DNA of 64,000 nucleotides from Mesodorylaimus sp. YZB2_4 (lineage: Eukaryota > Nematoda > Enoplea > Dorylaimida > Dorylaimidae). Shown here piece after piece: positions 35,535 through 47,603 of the stretch. Positions within the stretch are counted from its first letter, which is position 1; each line of letters begins with the position of its first letter. The notes below the pieces were generated by a model. That model did no database searches. It worked only from the letters and a program-made list of their open reading frames with translations, and was not told the DNA's origin. The stretch covers positions 248,001 through 312,000 of the forward strand of contig JASANH010001721.1 in NCBI GenBank assembly GCA_030248295.1, given 5' to 3'. A program made the translations under genes and the position numbers.

Positions 35535-37135
35535 TCACAAACTGACTGAAGCATAGTACTTCTTAGACGCGTCAACAGCTTGCTCGAAGGTGTACAATGG
35601 CTTATATCCTATGTATGTCAACGCTTTCAAACCACTAAACAAGATCCAGTTGTGCAAAAAGTTGTAAATAATAGCAGCCGATGGGCAATCCTTCAAATAG
35701 GGCTTCAGATCGAAGCACTTGTTCATCAAACGAGCCGTCTTCTCGAAAATAAGATAGGGAAAAAAGAAAGGCGTGAACCAGATCAGATGACTGGCGAGTT
35801 GATACTTGCGAGCGCGCAAGTACGGCTCGATCAAATTGTAGAAATCCTTGAAAGGAGTGTCGTCCAAAACGAAGACTACTTCTTTTGTTGCCGTCTTATC
35901 AGATGTCATTTTCTCCAGAATCTTGACCATACCGTAAGCCACGTTGCCAACGTAAGTATGCTATAAAGGGTTATGGTTGGAGCCAGGGGATGGAAGAAAA
36001 GAATGAGGAGGGTACCTGAATGACACCGTCACGGCAAGCGCTGATGACAGGCAACGTGCCGCTGAAGAAACGAGCCACTTGCATGGCTTTGATGATGAAC
36101 GAGGTCTTCGGGTCGTCCAGCTCGCCGTACATTGGACTAGCGCGCACCGCGAAACTTTGGAATGTGTCTAAAAGAAGACAGCCCTTAGACTTGCACATAA
36201 GTTGCCCGAAAGAAGGTGGGGGCACTTTTGCTGTTTGGTCCCCAACATGGGTTAGCTTAGGCTGGTATTAGGCTCAGGCTTAGGCTTATGATGGCATATG
36301 ACTTGGGCTTAGACTGACACTAGGCTTAGGCTTAGGCTTAGTCTGGCATAAGAATTAAGCTTAGGCTGATATTAGGCTCCAGCCAGCCTTGCACCAGCCT
36401 TCGCCTAGGGACCAAACGGCAAAAGCGCCAAGGTGGGTAGAGGAGAGTGACTAACGATAATAGCAGCCGTTCCTTGCCCCATGAGCGGCGCCCCATGAAC
36501 GCCCACCCCATAAAACCACTGCTTACCTGAAGCAAATACTAATTGTTCAGCTTGATACTTCCCCATGGCGTAGTCTTGCAAATGCCAGTTATTGATAGGT
36601 ATTTCAGATATTTCCATATTGAAGACCTTATGCGTGTACGTGGGCACCATGACATCGAACGAGCTGAGGAACAGGAAACGCTTGACCGATCGGCCCTCGT
36701 CGCAGAATCGGACAAGGTTGGCAGTACCTACCAAACATGCCTCTTATAGAGTAGTCTATCGGGCCCTTGTATAAAATGCTTACCGTCCACGTTCACTTTG
36801 GTCATCGCATCCACATCGGGAATCAAGGACAGATCTCTGATTTCGGTTAGATGTATCACCGAGTCAACATTCTCCAACGCCTCTTTCAGCACATCGTCAT
36901 CGAGTATAGTCCCGACGAAAGAGCGAACTGGAAAAGGGCTTTCGTACTCTGAAAGAGAAGGGGTACTCATTTTGGTACTTGTCCGAAAGAGCCACCACAA
37001 ACCGAGCTGCTTTTCGAATTCCTTTTCGTCCAAAACTCGAATCTCTTTGATCGATTCGGGTCCATATAGTTGTAGGTGCTTGACCAGATGCTGGCCGAGG
37101 AAGCCATTTCCCGAAGTGATCAGTGCAATTTCCAT
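35535..37135 (-). CDS. 3-beta-HSD / NAD(P)-dependent steroid dehydrogenase family
   Basis: Extended short-chain dehydrogenase of the 3-beta-hydroxysteroid dehydrogenase/isomerase family; the substrate is not predictable. There are five exons: 37003-37135, 36784-36948, 36527-36727, 36016-36167, 35535-35960. Phase holds: 358 residues, normal for the family. The Rossmann start is ITSGNGFLG (Gly-rich NAD loop). The catalytic Tyr-x3-Lys is in DYAMGKYQAE (~residue 155-160). The C-terminal third has hydrophobic segments (HLIWFTPFFFPYLIF) typical of membrane-associated members, and GYKPLYTFEQAV matches the usual C-terminal block. The start Met lies directly on the first beta strand. Intron 3 carries a TTAGGC-like repeat. 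Confidence 0.92.
36251..36380 (+). repeat. Degenerate TTAGGC hexamer repeat in an intron
   Basis: Within intron 3 of the dehydrogenase gene (36168-36526) the plus strand shows many copies of (C)TTAGGC and variants such as TTAGGCTGGT, TTAGGCTCAGG and CTTGGGCTTAGAC. The longest clean run is about three consecutive hexamers near 36321-36341. TTAGGC is the known nematode telomere unit. Confidence 0.85.
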
Positions 37136-38144
37136 TTTGGTCAGTAGGCACGGAGACTGCGAGGAGACACGTTGGCAAGAGAATGTGGACTGGAAAGGTC
37201 AGCCACCGGTTTATGAGGATGCAACCTGCTCACTGAAAACACGCACGGTCGTATGAACAGGGTGTTACGTGACGATGCCGTCAATTCAATAGGAGGACCT
37301 TGAAAACTGGTTCATTTCGATGGGAGGTCAGTGGGCTTGCATGAAAGAGAGGATCTGATGAAAATAGAACACGCACCACCTACGATATTCAACTGGTATG
37401 TTGGCCACGTCTGCTAGCCAACCTGGAGGACTCATATGTACAAGAGACAGAAACACCAAATTGGGTGCTGATTATGAGATGCAACTGTAGAAATGATAAT
37501 TTTGCCCAAAATATTTTCTTGGCACTTTTTCTCGCGAGGGTGCTTGTACGCGACTAGGTGCTGAAGGAGAGAGCGCGAATCGAATGTCATCCAGCTTTAC
37601 CATTAACAGGGGTGAGAATCTAGAGCCGTGATGCAGAACCTTGAGAACCCCGGTACCCAACACATGTGCTCAAATTCATAACATTTATTCCCCCAAATTT
37701 ACAAGAAACGAGACCGCCTGAGCTTCAAAAACCATCCAGAACTCCAAACAAGGGCTTGCAAGCGAAAGGGCTTATTCGAGAACAAGTACACTCATCTAAT
37801 AATCACTTCTCCACTCAACAAAACCTGAACCAGCCATAATGGGCCAATGGGCCACAAACGCAGAAAAGGACATGAAAAACAAAAGGTTAGCCATAACGGG
37901 CTGCAAAAACGCAGAAAAATATGGGGGAACCCAAACCTCCACGAAAACAGAACCACATCCATCCCCACCAAAATTCAGCCATAATGAGCTCCAACACAAA
38001 CGCTCAAAAAATACATGCGGTTAAACCCTATGAAAACCTGAAAAGGATCTGGCTTGCAAAATCAAAAAATAAAAGCCCTCTCCTCAATCTATTAAAAAGC
38101 AAATTCTCTCCCACCGCGGTCTCGTCTCGTTCCATTCCCATCGT
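37136..38144. other. Spacer with a two-copy AT-rich direct repeat
   Basis: This lies between the dehydrogenase start and the Argonaute stop. A degenerate direct repeat of about 35-40 bases occurs at roughly 37834-37873 and 37889-37921: both copies hold AGCCATAAYGGGC followed by AAACGCAGAAAA. A third partial copy (AGCCATAATGAGC) follows near 37977. No gene is seen. Confidence 0.5.
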
Positions 38145-41100
38145 TTAAGTAAAATACATGGTCATTTTCAAGTCATCCGTCACCGTCGTCATAGCCCTCA
38201 ACTCACCCTCGCTCAAGGTCGTTTTCGCACCCTCTCCGCTCCCGCTCGCTCCAGTCTGTGATATGGTATCGCTCGAAAAATCCGAACTGAAATGCACCAA
38301 TTTAAAAAAAAATAGAATAGAGAAGAAACCTGACACTCACATCTTTTCGTGCAAATGAGCTCGAGCTCGACGGCAAGCCAGATCGGCAAAATACAACGGA
38401 GCCGGCAAACTGACTGGACGAGTGCAGCGCGAAAAGCAGTGCGTCAGATAAAACGTGACCGCCTGCAACTGGTCGGCCGAAAAGCTGCTATCGTTGGTCA
38501 AGACGTGATATCGAATCGGGCGACTGGTTCCCTAAAGGGAGACATGTGTTGGCAAGCCACTAAAACGTTGCGCAATCAACGAAACAACACTTACTTGTAT
38601 TCCGAAATGACTGCACAAATAAAATTCGAATTCCTTCGGATGGGCAATCACTCGATCCACTACCGTGCCCATCGAAACGTTTTGACTCCTTCCCACTCCT
38701 TCGCCCTTCATGGGGATGAACCGAGTATGATGGCGCTTTTGAGCCACAATGAACGTAATCGACGGTTTGTAGTCAGCGCCCAACGCATCGCACGCATCAC
38801 GGACACTGGTCAATTCGTTCTTCAACACCTGAAATAGCAATAAATGCAGTCACGAAAGACCAGGCTCAGAAGTAAAACATTCCAACTTACGTCCTGGAAC
38901 TGGCCTTCAGCCACGCCGTCCCGATAGATAATAATGCGTTGCGGTTTCCCATGCGGTAAAGGCTGCTGATTAGCCTCTTGACGCCTTTTGTTTTCCTGCT
39001 CGCCGTACTTGAAGTACTCGAACATGCGTTCACGCAACGGATCCTGCAAACCGAAATAATGCAGCACTCTTCTTACATTCCTACCTCCTCAAGTACCTAC
39101 CAGTAAATAAACCAAAGATTCGCGCCGATGCTTCTGAACGCGGACTGAGGCGGCGTATCGCATGAACGAGCTGTCCAAATTTCCAACAATCTGAAAAGAG
39201 GTGTCATCTATTCAGAACGCCAAAGCCAAGGAGGCACAAGAATGCTCACCGTGGCGATCGAAGGCGCCTTCTGTTCTGTAGGCCCCGGATGAGTGACGTC
39301 TATTCCCAGCGCCATAGTCGGCAATTCTAACAATACTTTCTTCGCCCTAAAACTTTCAATACTGAAGAAAATCCAGCAAATGTTAACAAACTGAGTCTTA
39401 CTGTTCGTCCGCTTGGGGCCTCCAGTTGATCCCGCCCAACTTGGCGTTTATCTTCAAGGCGATATTGCCAGTCGTCATTCTGTCCTGCTTATCCATCGCC
39501 TTCTTGACCGTTTGTTTGGTCACGCACTGAGTCATCAATCCGCACACGATTTCAGCCGCCCTTTTCGTCTCATCTGCAAAGAAATGATGAAACGGAGAGC
39601 ACCCAGCACACCTTCAAAACTTACTGTAAAACGGAGAATTTTTCTGCGGAAGCACAACCAAAACTAGTTCAGCCCTTCGATTCTTGAATAGCTGCAAGCT
39701 CTCTTCGATTTTGCCCATTGCGTCGGACGGCGAGAGCTTGATGATGTTCGACGAGTCAATCGACGCTGGGACCTTCATTCCGAACTCGGAGCAAGTGCGC
39801 ATTTGAAACATGAAGAAGTTCCTTAAAAAACAGTCCGTTAGGTTCATACTTCGCTCCTCAAATTCTAATGGCTTACGTAATTAACTGCATGTCCCTGACA
39901 TCATCGATTACCACTGCACCGATTCGGCTAGCAGAGGCGGGAATGTGAAACTTTTGGCTTCGTTGATCCCAACCGCCCTTATCCAGCGCAACAGCAACGA
40001 ATCTCTAAAAAATCTCATAAGAACACACCTTCATAGGCAAAAAATGAAGTCTCACCGACGGCCCAGCAGTGCCACCACCGTATTCGATCTTAGGCGAGGG
40101 TATAATTCGGGCAGGTACTTTCTGCATGTTCGTATCGACCTGAACGCGGAAAGCCTTCAGCCAGGGATCTTGGCCAAAACCGCACTCTTGAGCCAACTGA
40201 TTGATCTTCATCGCTCGCGACGGTGCATCAATCGCAGCGGCCTAAAAACAAAACTAGCAGCCAGTTAAGATAATAGCAGCCGAAAGCCGTAAAACGTCAC
40301 CTTGATCATCAGGCTGGTCTGATCCGGAGTAAGCTTTTTCGGCACGCGCTGACAATTCTTCACTCGGCAATGCTGAAACACGGTGAACTTGAAACTAAAA
40401 TTGGACGCAGGCAAAAGTACCCATTTGTTACCTCCATCGGCAAGCACACACTACGCTTGCGACTTCCGACCGACAACAGTTGCAATTTCGGAAACTTTAG
40501 GTCGCCGTAACGTTCTCTGAAATATTCGGCAATCGTCAATTCTCGGGTCACTCCGTCCTTGGTCATGGAAAATGTTTCGGTAGTCGCATTCGTCGTCATT
40601 AAGCAGTTGACGCGATATTCTCGATCAAAGGCTGCCCCACCGTTCGAGGGCTTCACCGTCGCCACAATCGTCATGCCTACAATTCGTCAAAGTTGAATAT
40701 GCATCTGGCAGACAGCCTGCGTTGATCACCAGACTCACCTCGCAAAGCTTGGTCGACGCGCCTGTGCCAGGTTGGATTCAACACTGCATCCGACTTCATC
40801 GAAGTGGCACGAAGGTCCAACTGAAAACTGTTGTTCAGGATCTCGATCATGAATTCGATCACGCTTTGATGGCGATAAAAGCTGGAGTGAGCCACTGAAA
40901 TCGGTGAAAGATGCATAATTAGAGGATGGCTACCGAGTAAACAGACAGACAGATGCAGGACAGAAAATTCACGGCTCTTACCGTCGAAATTTATAAACGG
41001 AGTAAAGTTTTCGCCGACGCGAGCACCACTGAACAGACCTTGCCAGATGACTTGTCCAAATCCCAAGCTTGCTAAATTGCCACTTTCCGCAGGGATCCTG

Positions 41101-42516
41101 TAAACGGTCTGTCCGAAGGGATACCATTTCTTCGATACTCTGAAAAGGAGATACCTATGGCGAGAAAGACTATTAACATAACCAATATTACTTACGCCAT
41201 TTCCGGGCAGGCTCGATTTTGGCGAAACAGCATGTCCAAAATGGTCAACGGCATCGTGAAACGGTCGCTCGTATCCGAAGTACGCACTTCGCGAATATTC
41301 AAGCTCACAGCGCCGACCAGCTGGAATCGAACAGTGATCGACTCTGGCTTCTCGCCCATTCGAGACAAACGAATAGCAAGTTGATACTGAAAAACCTGAA
41401 AAAGACAGATAAGTGAACAAAAGTACTCTGCTGCAATTGACGAAAAACCGGACGCGAAAGACAAGAAATACACCGGATGTACTTACTCCGGGATCCGAGC
41501 TGTTAGTCGGAAACTTCAACTTTTGTTGAGCGATGCAAATATGATCACCATCGAACAAAATAGCATACGGATTTTCAAACACGTCCACGTGCTGACGAAC
41601 GCACTGCCAGAAGACCGTTCGTTTATCGTCCCTGAAATTCATGAATCAACCCGATACAGGAATGGCAGGAGTCTCTTCTCGACCAGTAACACGGAGGTTA
41701 TTCAACGTAAAGGATGTGATGCGACAGCGCCTGGATTACATTAACAGCCCCACTCAATTCATGAAAAATAAACTGCTCATGACTTACCGATTAAGTTTGA
41801 TGCGCTCGTGCGTGATATCGACGTGATATTGCATCAGAGATAATTCCTCCGCCAATTTGATTTGAAAATGATTGACCAACAGCGCGATTTTTCTGCCTTC
41901 GACTCCATATCCCGGACGCGGAGCCAATTCAATCTGGAAAAGTTAACGTCACCTATAAAACGAGCCCAAAACCGCGAAACTACTAATCTTACCAAAGCCA
42001 TTCGCTTGATTCTTTCTTCCAAATCACCCATTCCCCGCTCAGGACTCGAAGACGAAGGCGAGCCTCGGCTGGGACTGGTGCCACCAGAGCCGGCTCTTGT
42101 GTCGCCACCTCCACGTTGTCGGCCGCGACCTAAAAATTATGACCGAAGGATAGCCAGATGGTCGAAAACAAAAAGGAATAGAAACAATAAAAACGTCTAA
42201 ATTCGGGAAACTACTTGCCTTCAGTCTCGCTGGCTTCAGCGGTGGCTATTGGCGCCTGACGTCCGGGTTGGCCCTTTGGTTCGTCCTTTCCGCGGCTACG
42301 ACCAGTTCCTCGACGACCTGAAGGATAAAAGAACTCCAGCATTCATGATCCGAGTTTTGCCTGGGAAATGTTCATCGCAGTAATATAGGCAGCACTCGAT
42401 ACACCTTACACTATCAAGAGCTAGCACTGCACAGGAAGCTATATGCGCAGTCAAAAAGGCTTCACAGTCTTACCTTTTCCACCTCCAGAATCTCCACCTG
42501 CGCTCGGCTCGCTCAT
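38145..42516 (-). CDS. Argonaute protein (AGO/PIWI superfamily)
   Basis: Small-RNA-guided silencing effector. There are 20 exons: 42474-42516, 42219-42317, 41993-42129, 41788-41933, 41487-41631, 41196-41395, 40982-41139, 40739-40894, 40432-40676, 40301-40372, 40056-40241, 39877-40004, 39625-39821, 39402-39573, 39250-39346, 39101-39190, 38891-39043, 38595-38828, 38341-38531, 38145-38286. Phase holds: 996 residues. The N-terminus is Gly/Arg/Ser-rich with RGR motifs; N, DUF1785/L1, PAZ, MID and PIWI follow. MID 5'-phosphate pocket residues are kept ([19 protein letters not shown]). PIWI residues: Asp in GIDVTHP (~711), Glu in KHRRE (~751), Asp in [10 protein letters not shown] (~799), and Asp in YFADL (~936), where AGO1-4 have His. 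It ends MYFT, like MYFA of AGO2. The intron after exon 2 starts with GC. Confidence 0.95.
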
Positions 42517-42626
42517 TTTAGCAAGATCAGATCGAATAAAATTAATAGTAACTCGAATAACGAAGAAATAAAAAAGTTTCTGCTCTGACGAGAAACGACC
42601 TCTCAGTGCGGACTCCCAATCGACAA

Positions 42627-42659
42627 TGACTATTCGCGCTCCCCTACCGTACTTTTATA
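42627..42659 (-). promoter_or_regulatory. TATA box and Inr upstream of Argonaute
   Basis: On the minus strand TATAAAAG starts at 42659, and TCATTG, an initiator-like hexamer, has its A at 42627, 32 bases downstream. This spacing is right for a core promoter and predicts a 5' UTR of about 110 bases before the ATG at 42516. Confidence 0.5.
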
Positions 42660-43426
42660 GGTGAGACGTTGCTCCGCCCACAAAACTGCAAAAGCAAGTT
42701 AAACTCATGACGCTAAATTTGTACCTGCTCATTAAAGTGTCTGCAACAGAGCGGCATTTTTCAAAAAATTCTTTTGTTTTAAATTTTGATTTTCCGATGA
42801 AAGCAGCGCGCGCTTTGCTGACATTGTCCTTAAAAACACGAGAATTCAAAATTTTTTAAAAGTCGTTTCTCTTTCTTTTATGGATCCTGGTTGTTTTTGC
42901 GCTTGGGACGACACTGTCGATGGTTTGCGCAATGTGCACCTACAGAAGTCGAATCTGCGAGATTTCAGACGCAAAAAAGATTGCTATATAGCAAAAACTG
43001 CAGTTTTCTCATCGAGGGAACTTTCTACATGCCATTCGGCAACCTGGTTACCCTTCGCAATCAAAATAGAGCAAACGGCGCCACGCATATACAGTATGAA
43101 CGGGGTGTAGGGTGCAAGTAAAAACAATTTTTGAAAATTTTGCCATTTTATAACTCTTATATTTTTCAACTACTGCTGCGGCATACTGACTCAAAAATTC
43201 AAACTTAAATACTCGTACACATATTATCAATCTAATCGACCTGCTCATTAATTAAAACAGACAGCACTAATAGTAAGACCTTTGGGTTCACAGAAATTTA
43301 TTATTCAAAGTTCCCTTGAGACACATTGATCAATTTTTGTGATTATTGAGGGGATCCTGCTGAAATATGCAAGTTGGCGAAGTAGTAGGAATTAGGTCAT
43401 GAAATTGTGAAAAATTAGTATTGCCG

Positions 43427-43449
43427 NNNNNNNNNNNNNNNNNNNNNNN
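43427..43449. other. Assembly gap (23 N)
   Basis: A run of 23 undetermined bases. Its true length is unknown. It may hide the rest of the small exon that begins immediately beside it. Confidence 0.99.
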
Positions 43450-43546
43450 CATAGACCTCGTATCCGTACGTTTTCAATTTTCCAATTTGGTCCTCAGTGT
43501 ACAGCAAAATCCTGTCAGAGCAAGCTATGCCTACATACAGCAGCTG
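43450..43546 (-). CDS. Exon fragment cut by the gap
   Basis: After the acceptor ATTTTTGCAG (ending 43547) one minus-strand frame is open for 32 codons up to the N run. It contains LLYVGIACSDRILLYTEDQ then KLKTYGYEVY. The composition is protein-like, but I do not recognise the family. No exon is evident on the other side of the gap. Confidence 0.35.
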
Positions 43547-44281
43547 CAAAAATAATACATCCAATTTCGTCTGCTCGAACGTCCCTTCCGGATTTTCTCA
43601 AGAGTCTCTACACTGTTTATTAAAAATTCGAATTGGCTGGGAATTTAATCATTCGTCAGGATGAGAATAGAGAAAATATCAATTGCTCTTTCTCCTGATC
43701 TGCTAATCTGGTTTCCTGGGGGTTTACAGATATTTCCCAGATAGTCTAGGCACCAATGCGAAACACCACTGTGTGGATAATATCAGCTTCATGAAATGCG
43801 CGAAGAGAACATTCGCGAGGCAACTTTTGATCATGCGCCCCGCTCGACCTTTTCGGAGGGCTAATGAAAAGTGGATTGGAGCGTCTAGATACACTTTGCA
43901 AAAGTTCATCGCGTCATCGTGCACCAAGGACGGGATTTGCCTTTTCGCATGAATGCTCAGCTAGTTTCAATTACCACTTATCCTATGAACATTTTCCCGA
44001 CGACTTATGCCGCGGAAAAAAAACATTCCTTCGGTAGAAGCTACCCTTTCAATTACAAAAGGTAATGAGTCAGTCGAGCAGATATCGTTAGACATCCTAT
44101 GGTGAAGGTGCAAATAAACAAAGCGGCGCAGGGCAGCTTCTTAGGCCTAACATTTTAACCTTTGCTAACAAGCGCATGAAGTCGGATGAAGATAAAATAC
44201 CTAGTATCTCCTGCCGCGGAGAGATCCAAGTGATATGAACTCGTCAAACACTGCCACCCGATTCTCCTAGACCGCTCGGAC

Positions 44282-45648
44282 ATGTCTGACTATCAAACTG
44301 AACTGCCTGAACGTCAATGGACAGATTACGCCGAGATCACATTTTTGGTGCTAATCTTCGCGATTGGGGTGCCATTGAACATCCTTTCGATCATTCGTTC
44401 CTTCAAATCGCTGGCAAAACAAAATGCTGTCGGTGGCGATGCTGGACTGATGAGTGCAACTGCTCGTATCAGGTTATTAAATTCATCTCGAAGCAGCGGG
44501 TCACTCCGTGCAAAGTCCCTGAGTCAGTTCAAATCACTCCAAATTCATTTGACCGTGGCTAATTTGATGATTATATGCGTCTATGGTCTCAGTCAAATTT
44601 GTTGGTTGATCACCATAGAATGGCGGGAGGCGATTTCGGATGTCGGTTAGTCAAATTCTTACACACGTTCTGTTTCTACGCTACATCCAATATGGTCGCT
44701 ATGATCGCTATAGACCGCCTTTGTGTCACCATTTATGTCGATCGGCAAAACATGCGCACTCGAGCCATTCGATGTTTGCGTGCAGCAGTTGTGATTGCTT
44801 GGCTCTTGGCATGCGGCAGTAGCATTCCTCAAGCCTTCTTTTGGCGCTCTTATGCCCCGTTTCCCGACGCCCCTCATTGGCATCAATGTGTCACAGTATG
44901 GGTATCTGATCGTCATCAGGTCTCCTTAGCCGCGCAAAAGTATCAGCCTTCACTGTTGGATCACCTCGCCTTCTTTGATCCCAACATCCTAAGACTAGGA
45001 AACGGCACTGCGCAAAAGATGGTGGTTCATGGTGATGATACTTTTTACGAAGACTTATACGGCGGAGTGCATTTAGCTCTGGTATTTTGGTTCCCAGCAA
45101 TCATCGTAATGGGCTCGTACGGGGTCATAGTGGCTAAATTCCATAACAAAATTCGAGAGACCAATCGCGAAACGGTCCGCCGCCGCCAGTGCAAACGGGA
45201 AAAAGAAGCGGTGCATTTTCGACAAAGAATAGCCACATTGCACAAATCAAGCTCAGAAGAGGACATGGCAGCACCCGCCCAAAAGACTATGGTAACCAGT
45301 GCGAAATGTGGAAATGGTGATACTAAAGCTGAAGAAAACAACATAAAAGACCGCTCTTCCATGAAACTTCTGGGACTGCCTTTAATAGTCCATGGTACTC
45401 AAGCAGCACTGACTTTAAGAAGGCGATCCCGAGGTGATATGGCTATCAACACGTTGACTCGAGCCAAACGAACCACTCTCAAAAAGACCATGTGGATCCT
45501 ATGCGCCTACGTCATATGCTGGTCACCTTACAACATTCTAGAACTGTGGCGTTACTTCGACACCACTTTCGAAAATTTTTATTTAGAATTTTTATCAAAT
45601 TTGATCGTTCTGAATGCTGTTTTTAATCCTTTGATTTATAGTATGTAG
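44282..45648 (+). CDS. GnRH/AKH-type receptor 1, with a frameshift
   Basis: Seven-transmembrane peptide receptor resembling the GnRH/AKH/corazonin receptor family. The frame starting at 44282 covers the N-terminus, TM1 and TM2 (LTVANLMIICVYGLSQICWL) and runs into a stop at 44648-44650. The second frame continues from about 44624 with the TM3 Cys (GCRLVKF), AIDRLCV, HWHQCVTVW in extracellular loop 2, RAKRTTLKKT before TM6, VICWSPYNILELW in TM6 and NPLIY in TM7. The two frames join at TGGCGGGAGG (44621-44630), where one base is missing relative to the two paralogues. There is no room for an intron, so this is an assembly error or a pseudogene. The frame stops two codons after NPLIY. It converges on bestrophin, 142 bases away. 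Confidence 0.8.
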
Positions 45649-45790
45649 GTTTTTGATGACAGGTCTGTAATATGATTATGGATCAAGATGGGGCATGGTT
45701 TCTTGCAACTTACAAGTTAGAACACATGGGACACGTACATGGCATTCTCTCACTGACAACCCATCACAACCCTTTGCTAGATCTGCTTCT

Positions 45791-47603
45791 TCATCGACGA
45801 GCTAGACGACTGCCTGACCGGAACAACTTGACGCCCACTGGTTGCGCACTGCTGGAGTGAGATTTTGCTGTCTTGATCGATTGGAGCGGGGATTTTGGCG
45901 ACACCGCCAGCGAACCCAAACGATCTTTCGATTTCAGTTGAGCTAAGAAAAAGCGTACTTGGATAACAGGAAAAACAGAATCTACATATGGCATACCACT
46001 GAGTGACTGGGGCGAGTTGCTGTCGTCCACGTCGACAAATGGTTCGATTGTGCCGCCTTCTGGAGTCTTCAACACTAAAGCGAAAAAGCGCCGTATTTGC
46101 GCATAGTACACCCGCAGACAAACGCTCTTACTGCCCAAGAACCTCCTTCGGCGCGGCTTCCTTGTTCCATCAGGATTCTCGGTCGGACTAAAAGGAAAGG
46201 CTGGCTAGCCTTCGGGCGCGCTTTGTGCACCACGGTACCTGTAGTGAGCGGTGGAACCACGATACGTGCTCGCTTTGACCATGGTGACGGCCGGAGTGGG
46301 CTCGACCTCCTTCTTGACCTGCGGGCAGCAGTCCTTGTACGAGTCCACGATACCGTAGCTGACCTGAAACACCAAGTCACGGGCTTGGCTCCAAACAGTG
46401 CTACGAGCTGGTACTTACGGCCAGGTTTCGGTCGATGATGTAGTTGATCTCGATGTCGTCGTCGTCCTGTCCGAGCGGGTTCATGATCGACTCGGCCACT
46501 TTCAGCCATCCCATGTAGAACAGGAACTCGAGCGCCGGAAAGATGGGCACGTAGAGTTGGATCTGATGAATCGGTTCGGGCGGCGAATTTTCCAGGAGAA
46601 GCGTGTTGTTGTGACTGCAGACTTCGACCTCCGCGCAGCAAGTGACGTTCCTGATGACTTGGCGTCCGATCAGAGCTGTGACGAAGTAGACGTAGACAAC
46701 CAGTGTGACCACCTAAGCAAAGTGGGTTGGGCTGGAGAAGGAGGGAGTCACAGACTCCGACCTACCTGCGTGTACGATAACGGTATGCTGATGAAGTCGT
46801 AGGCGAGCATCAGGCCCAGATTGTCGCGAAAATTGACGATTTCGGCGAAGGCTTTATTGAACGACATGGAGTCCCTGACTGCCTGTCGATCGTAGGCCCG
46901 GCAGAGCACAGAGCACGCCCACTGCATGGGTACCCAGTACTTGTTGTGTTTCTCCAACTGATTCTCGCCTTTGACCGAGTCGAAGATCAGTTTCTCCTCG
47001 ATGGTCATGAATCCATCGGCGACGACCTTGTCCAGCGTCGGGAACCGTGTTTTCACAGCCGTGCTCACATCGCGCAAGACGAGCAGTTGAGCCAAATTCA
47101 CGTAGCGAACGATCGCCCGACGGTACTGCACCATTTGTGGCTCGTCCGACGGCACGCACATGCTGACGTAGTAGCAAATTCTGAAACGAAGCGCCATGGT
47201 GTAGTCAACATTCGCACAGCGTATATAAGCGTACTGTACCGATCTGGCCACCCGATGGCCATCAGAATGGACCACCATCGATCGATGACCAAGTTGACGT
47301 AGAAGCCCATGACGAAGGTGAGAGGGATGATGGTCGTGCTCGCTTTGCAGTACTTGGCCCAGGCGTCGAACTGCCTAAATGTCAACTAGCTGGTACAGTC
47401 GGTAGAGTTCATAAATCTTCTTACTTCTGTTGCTCGCAGTTCAGAACAAAGTGGTAGATTACGCCCACGCTGGCGAACAGGACCGCGTAGATCAACATTT
47501 CTCGGTACACCAGCTTGTACACGCTCGCTTTCCATCGCAAAAGCAGGCGACCGAACGTTGCGAATGTCGCCGTTGCCACTTCAGCGCTGTAACTTACTGT
47601 CAT
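45791..47603 (-). CDS. Bestrophin chloride channel
   Basis: Ca2+-activated anion channel subunit; family members form pentamers in the plasma membrane. There are eight exons: 47425-47603, 47240-47374, 46766-47180, 46419-46712, 46239-46363, 46132-46187, 45997-46074, 45791-45942. Phase holds: 477 residues. Conserved blocks are MTVSYSAEVA at the start, RWKASVYKLVYRE, FVMGFYVNLVIDRWW, WPDR, VRYVNLAQLLVLRDVSTAVK, RFPT, YDFISIPLSYTQ, GWLKVAESIMNP, and the calcium clasp GQDDDDIEINYIIDRNL. The C-terminal ~130 residues are Ser/Lys/Arg-rich and poorly conserved, as usual. An open frame extends upstream of the chosen Met, but family alignment places the start at 47603. Confidence 0.94.

Larger units (their letters stand above)
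42660..44281. other. Gene-poor spacer containing the assembly gap
   Basis: This lies between the divergent Argonaute and receptor-1 genes. It holds an exon-like fragment abutting the gap (43450-43546, listed separately). No other gene is recognised. Confidence 0.45.

Noticed and set aside
40301-40430. Earlier acceptor for the Argonaute exon at 40301-40372
   Set aside because: It would insert residues between LPME and HCRV; the later acceptor matches the family without a gap.
41396-41486. Long continuous frame through the Argonaute intron at 41396-41486
   Set aside because: Removing the intron restores the alignment to the AGO L1/PAZ region; the open intron is chance.
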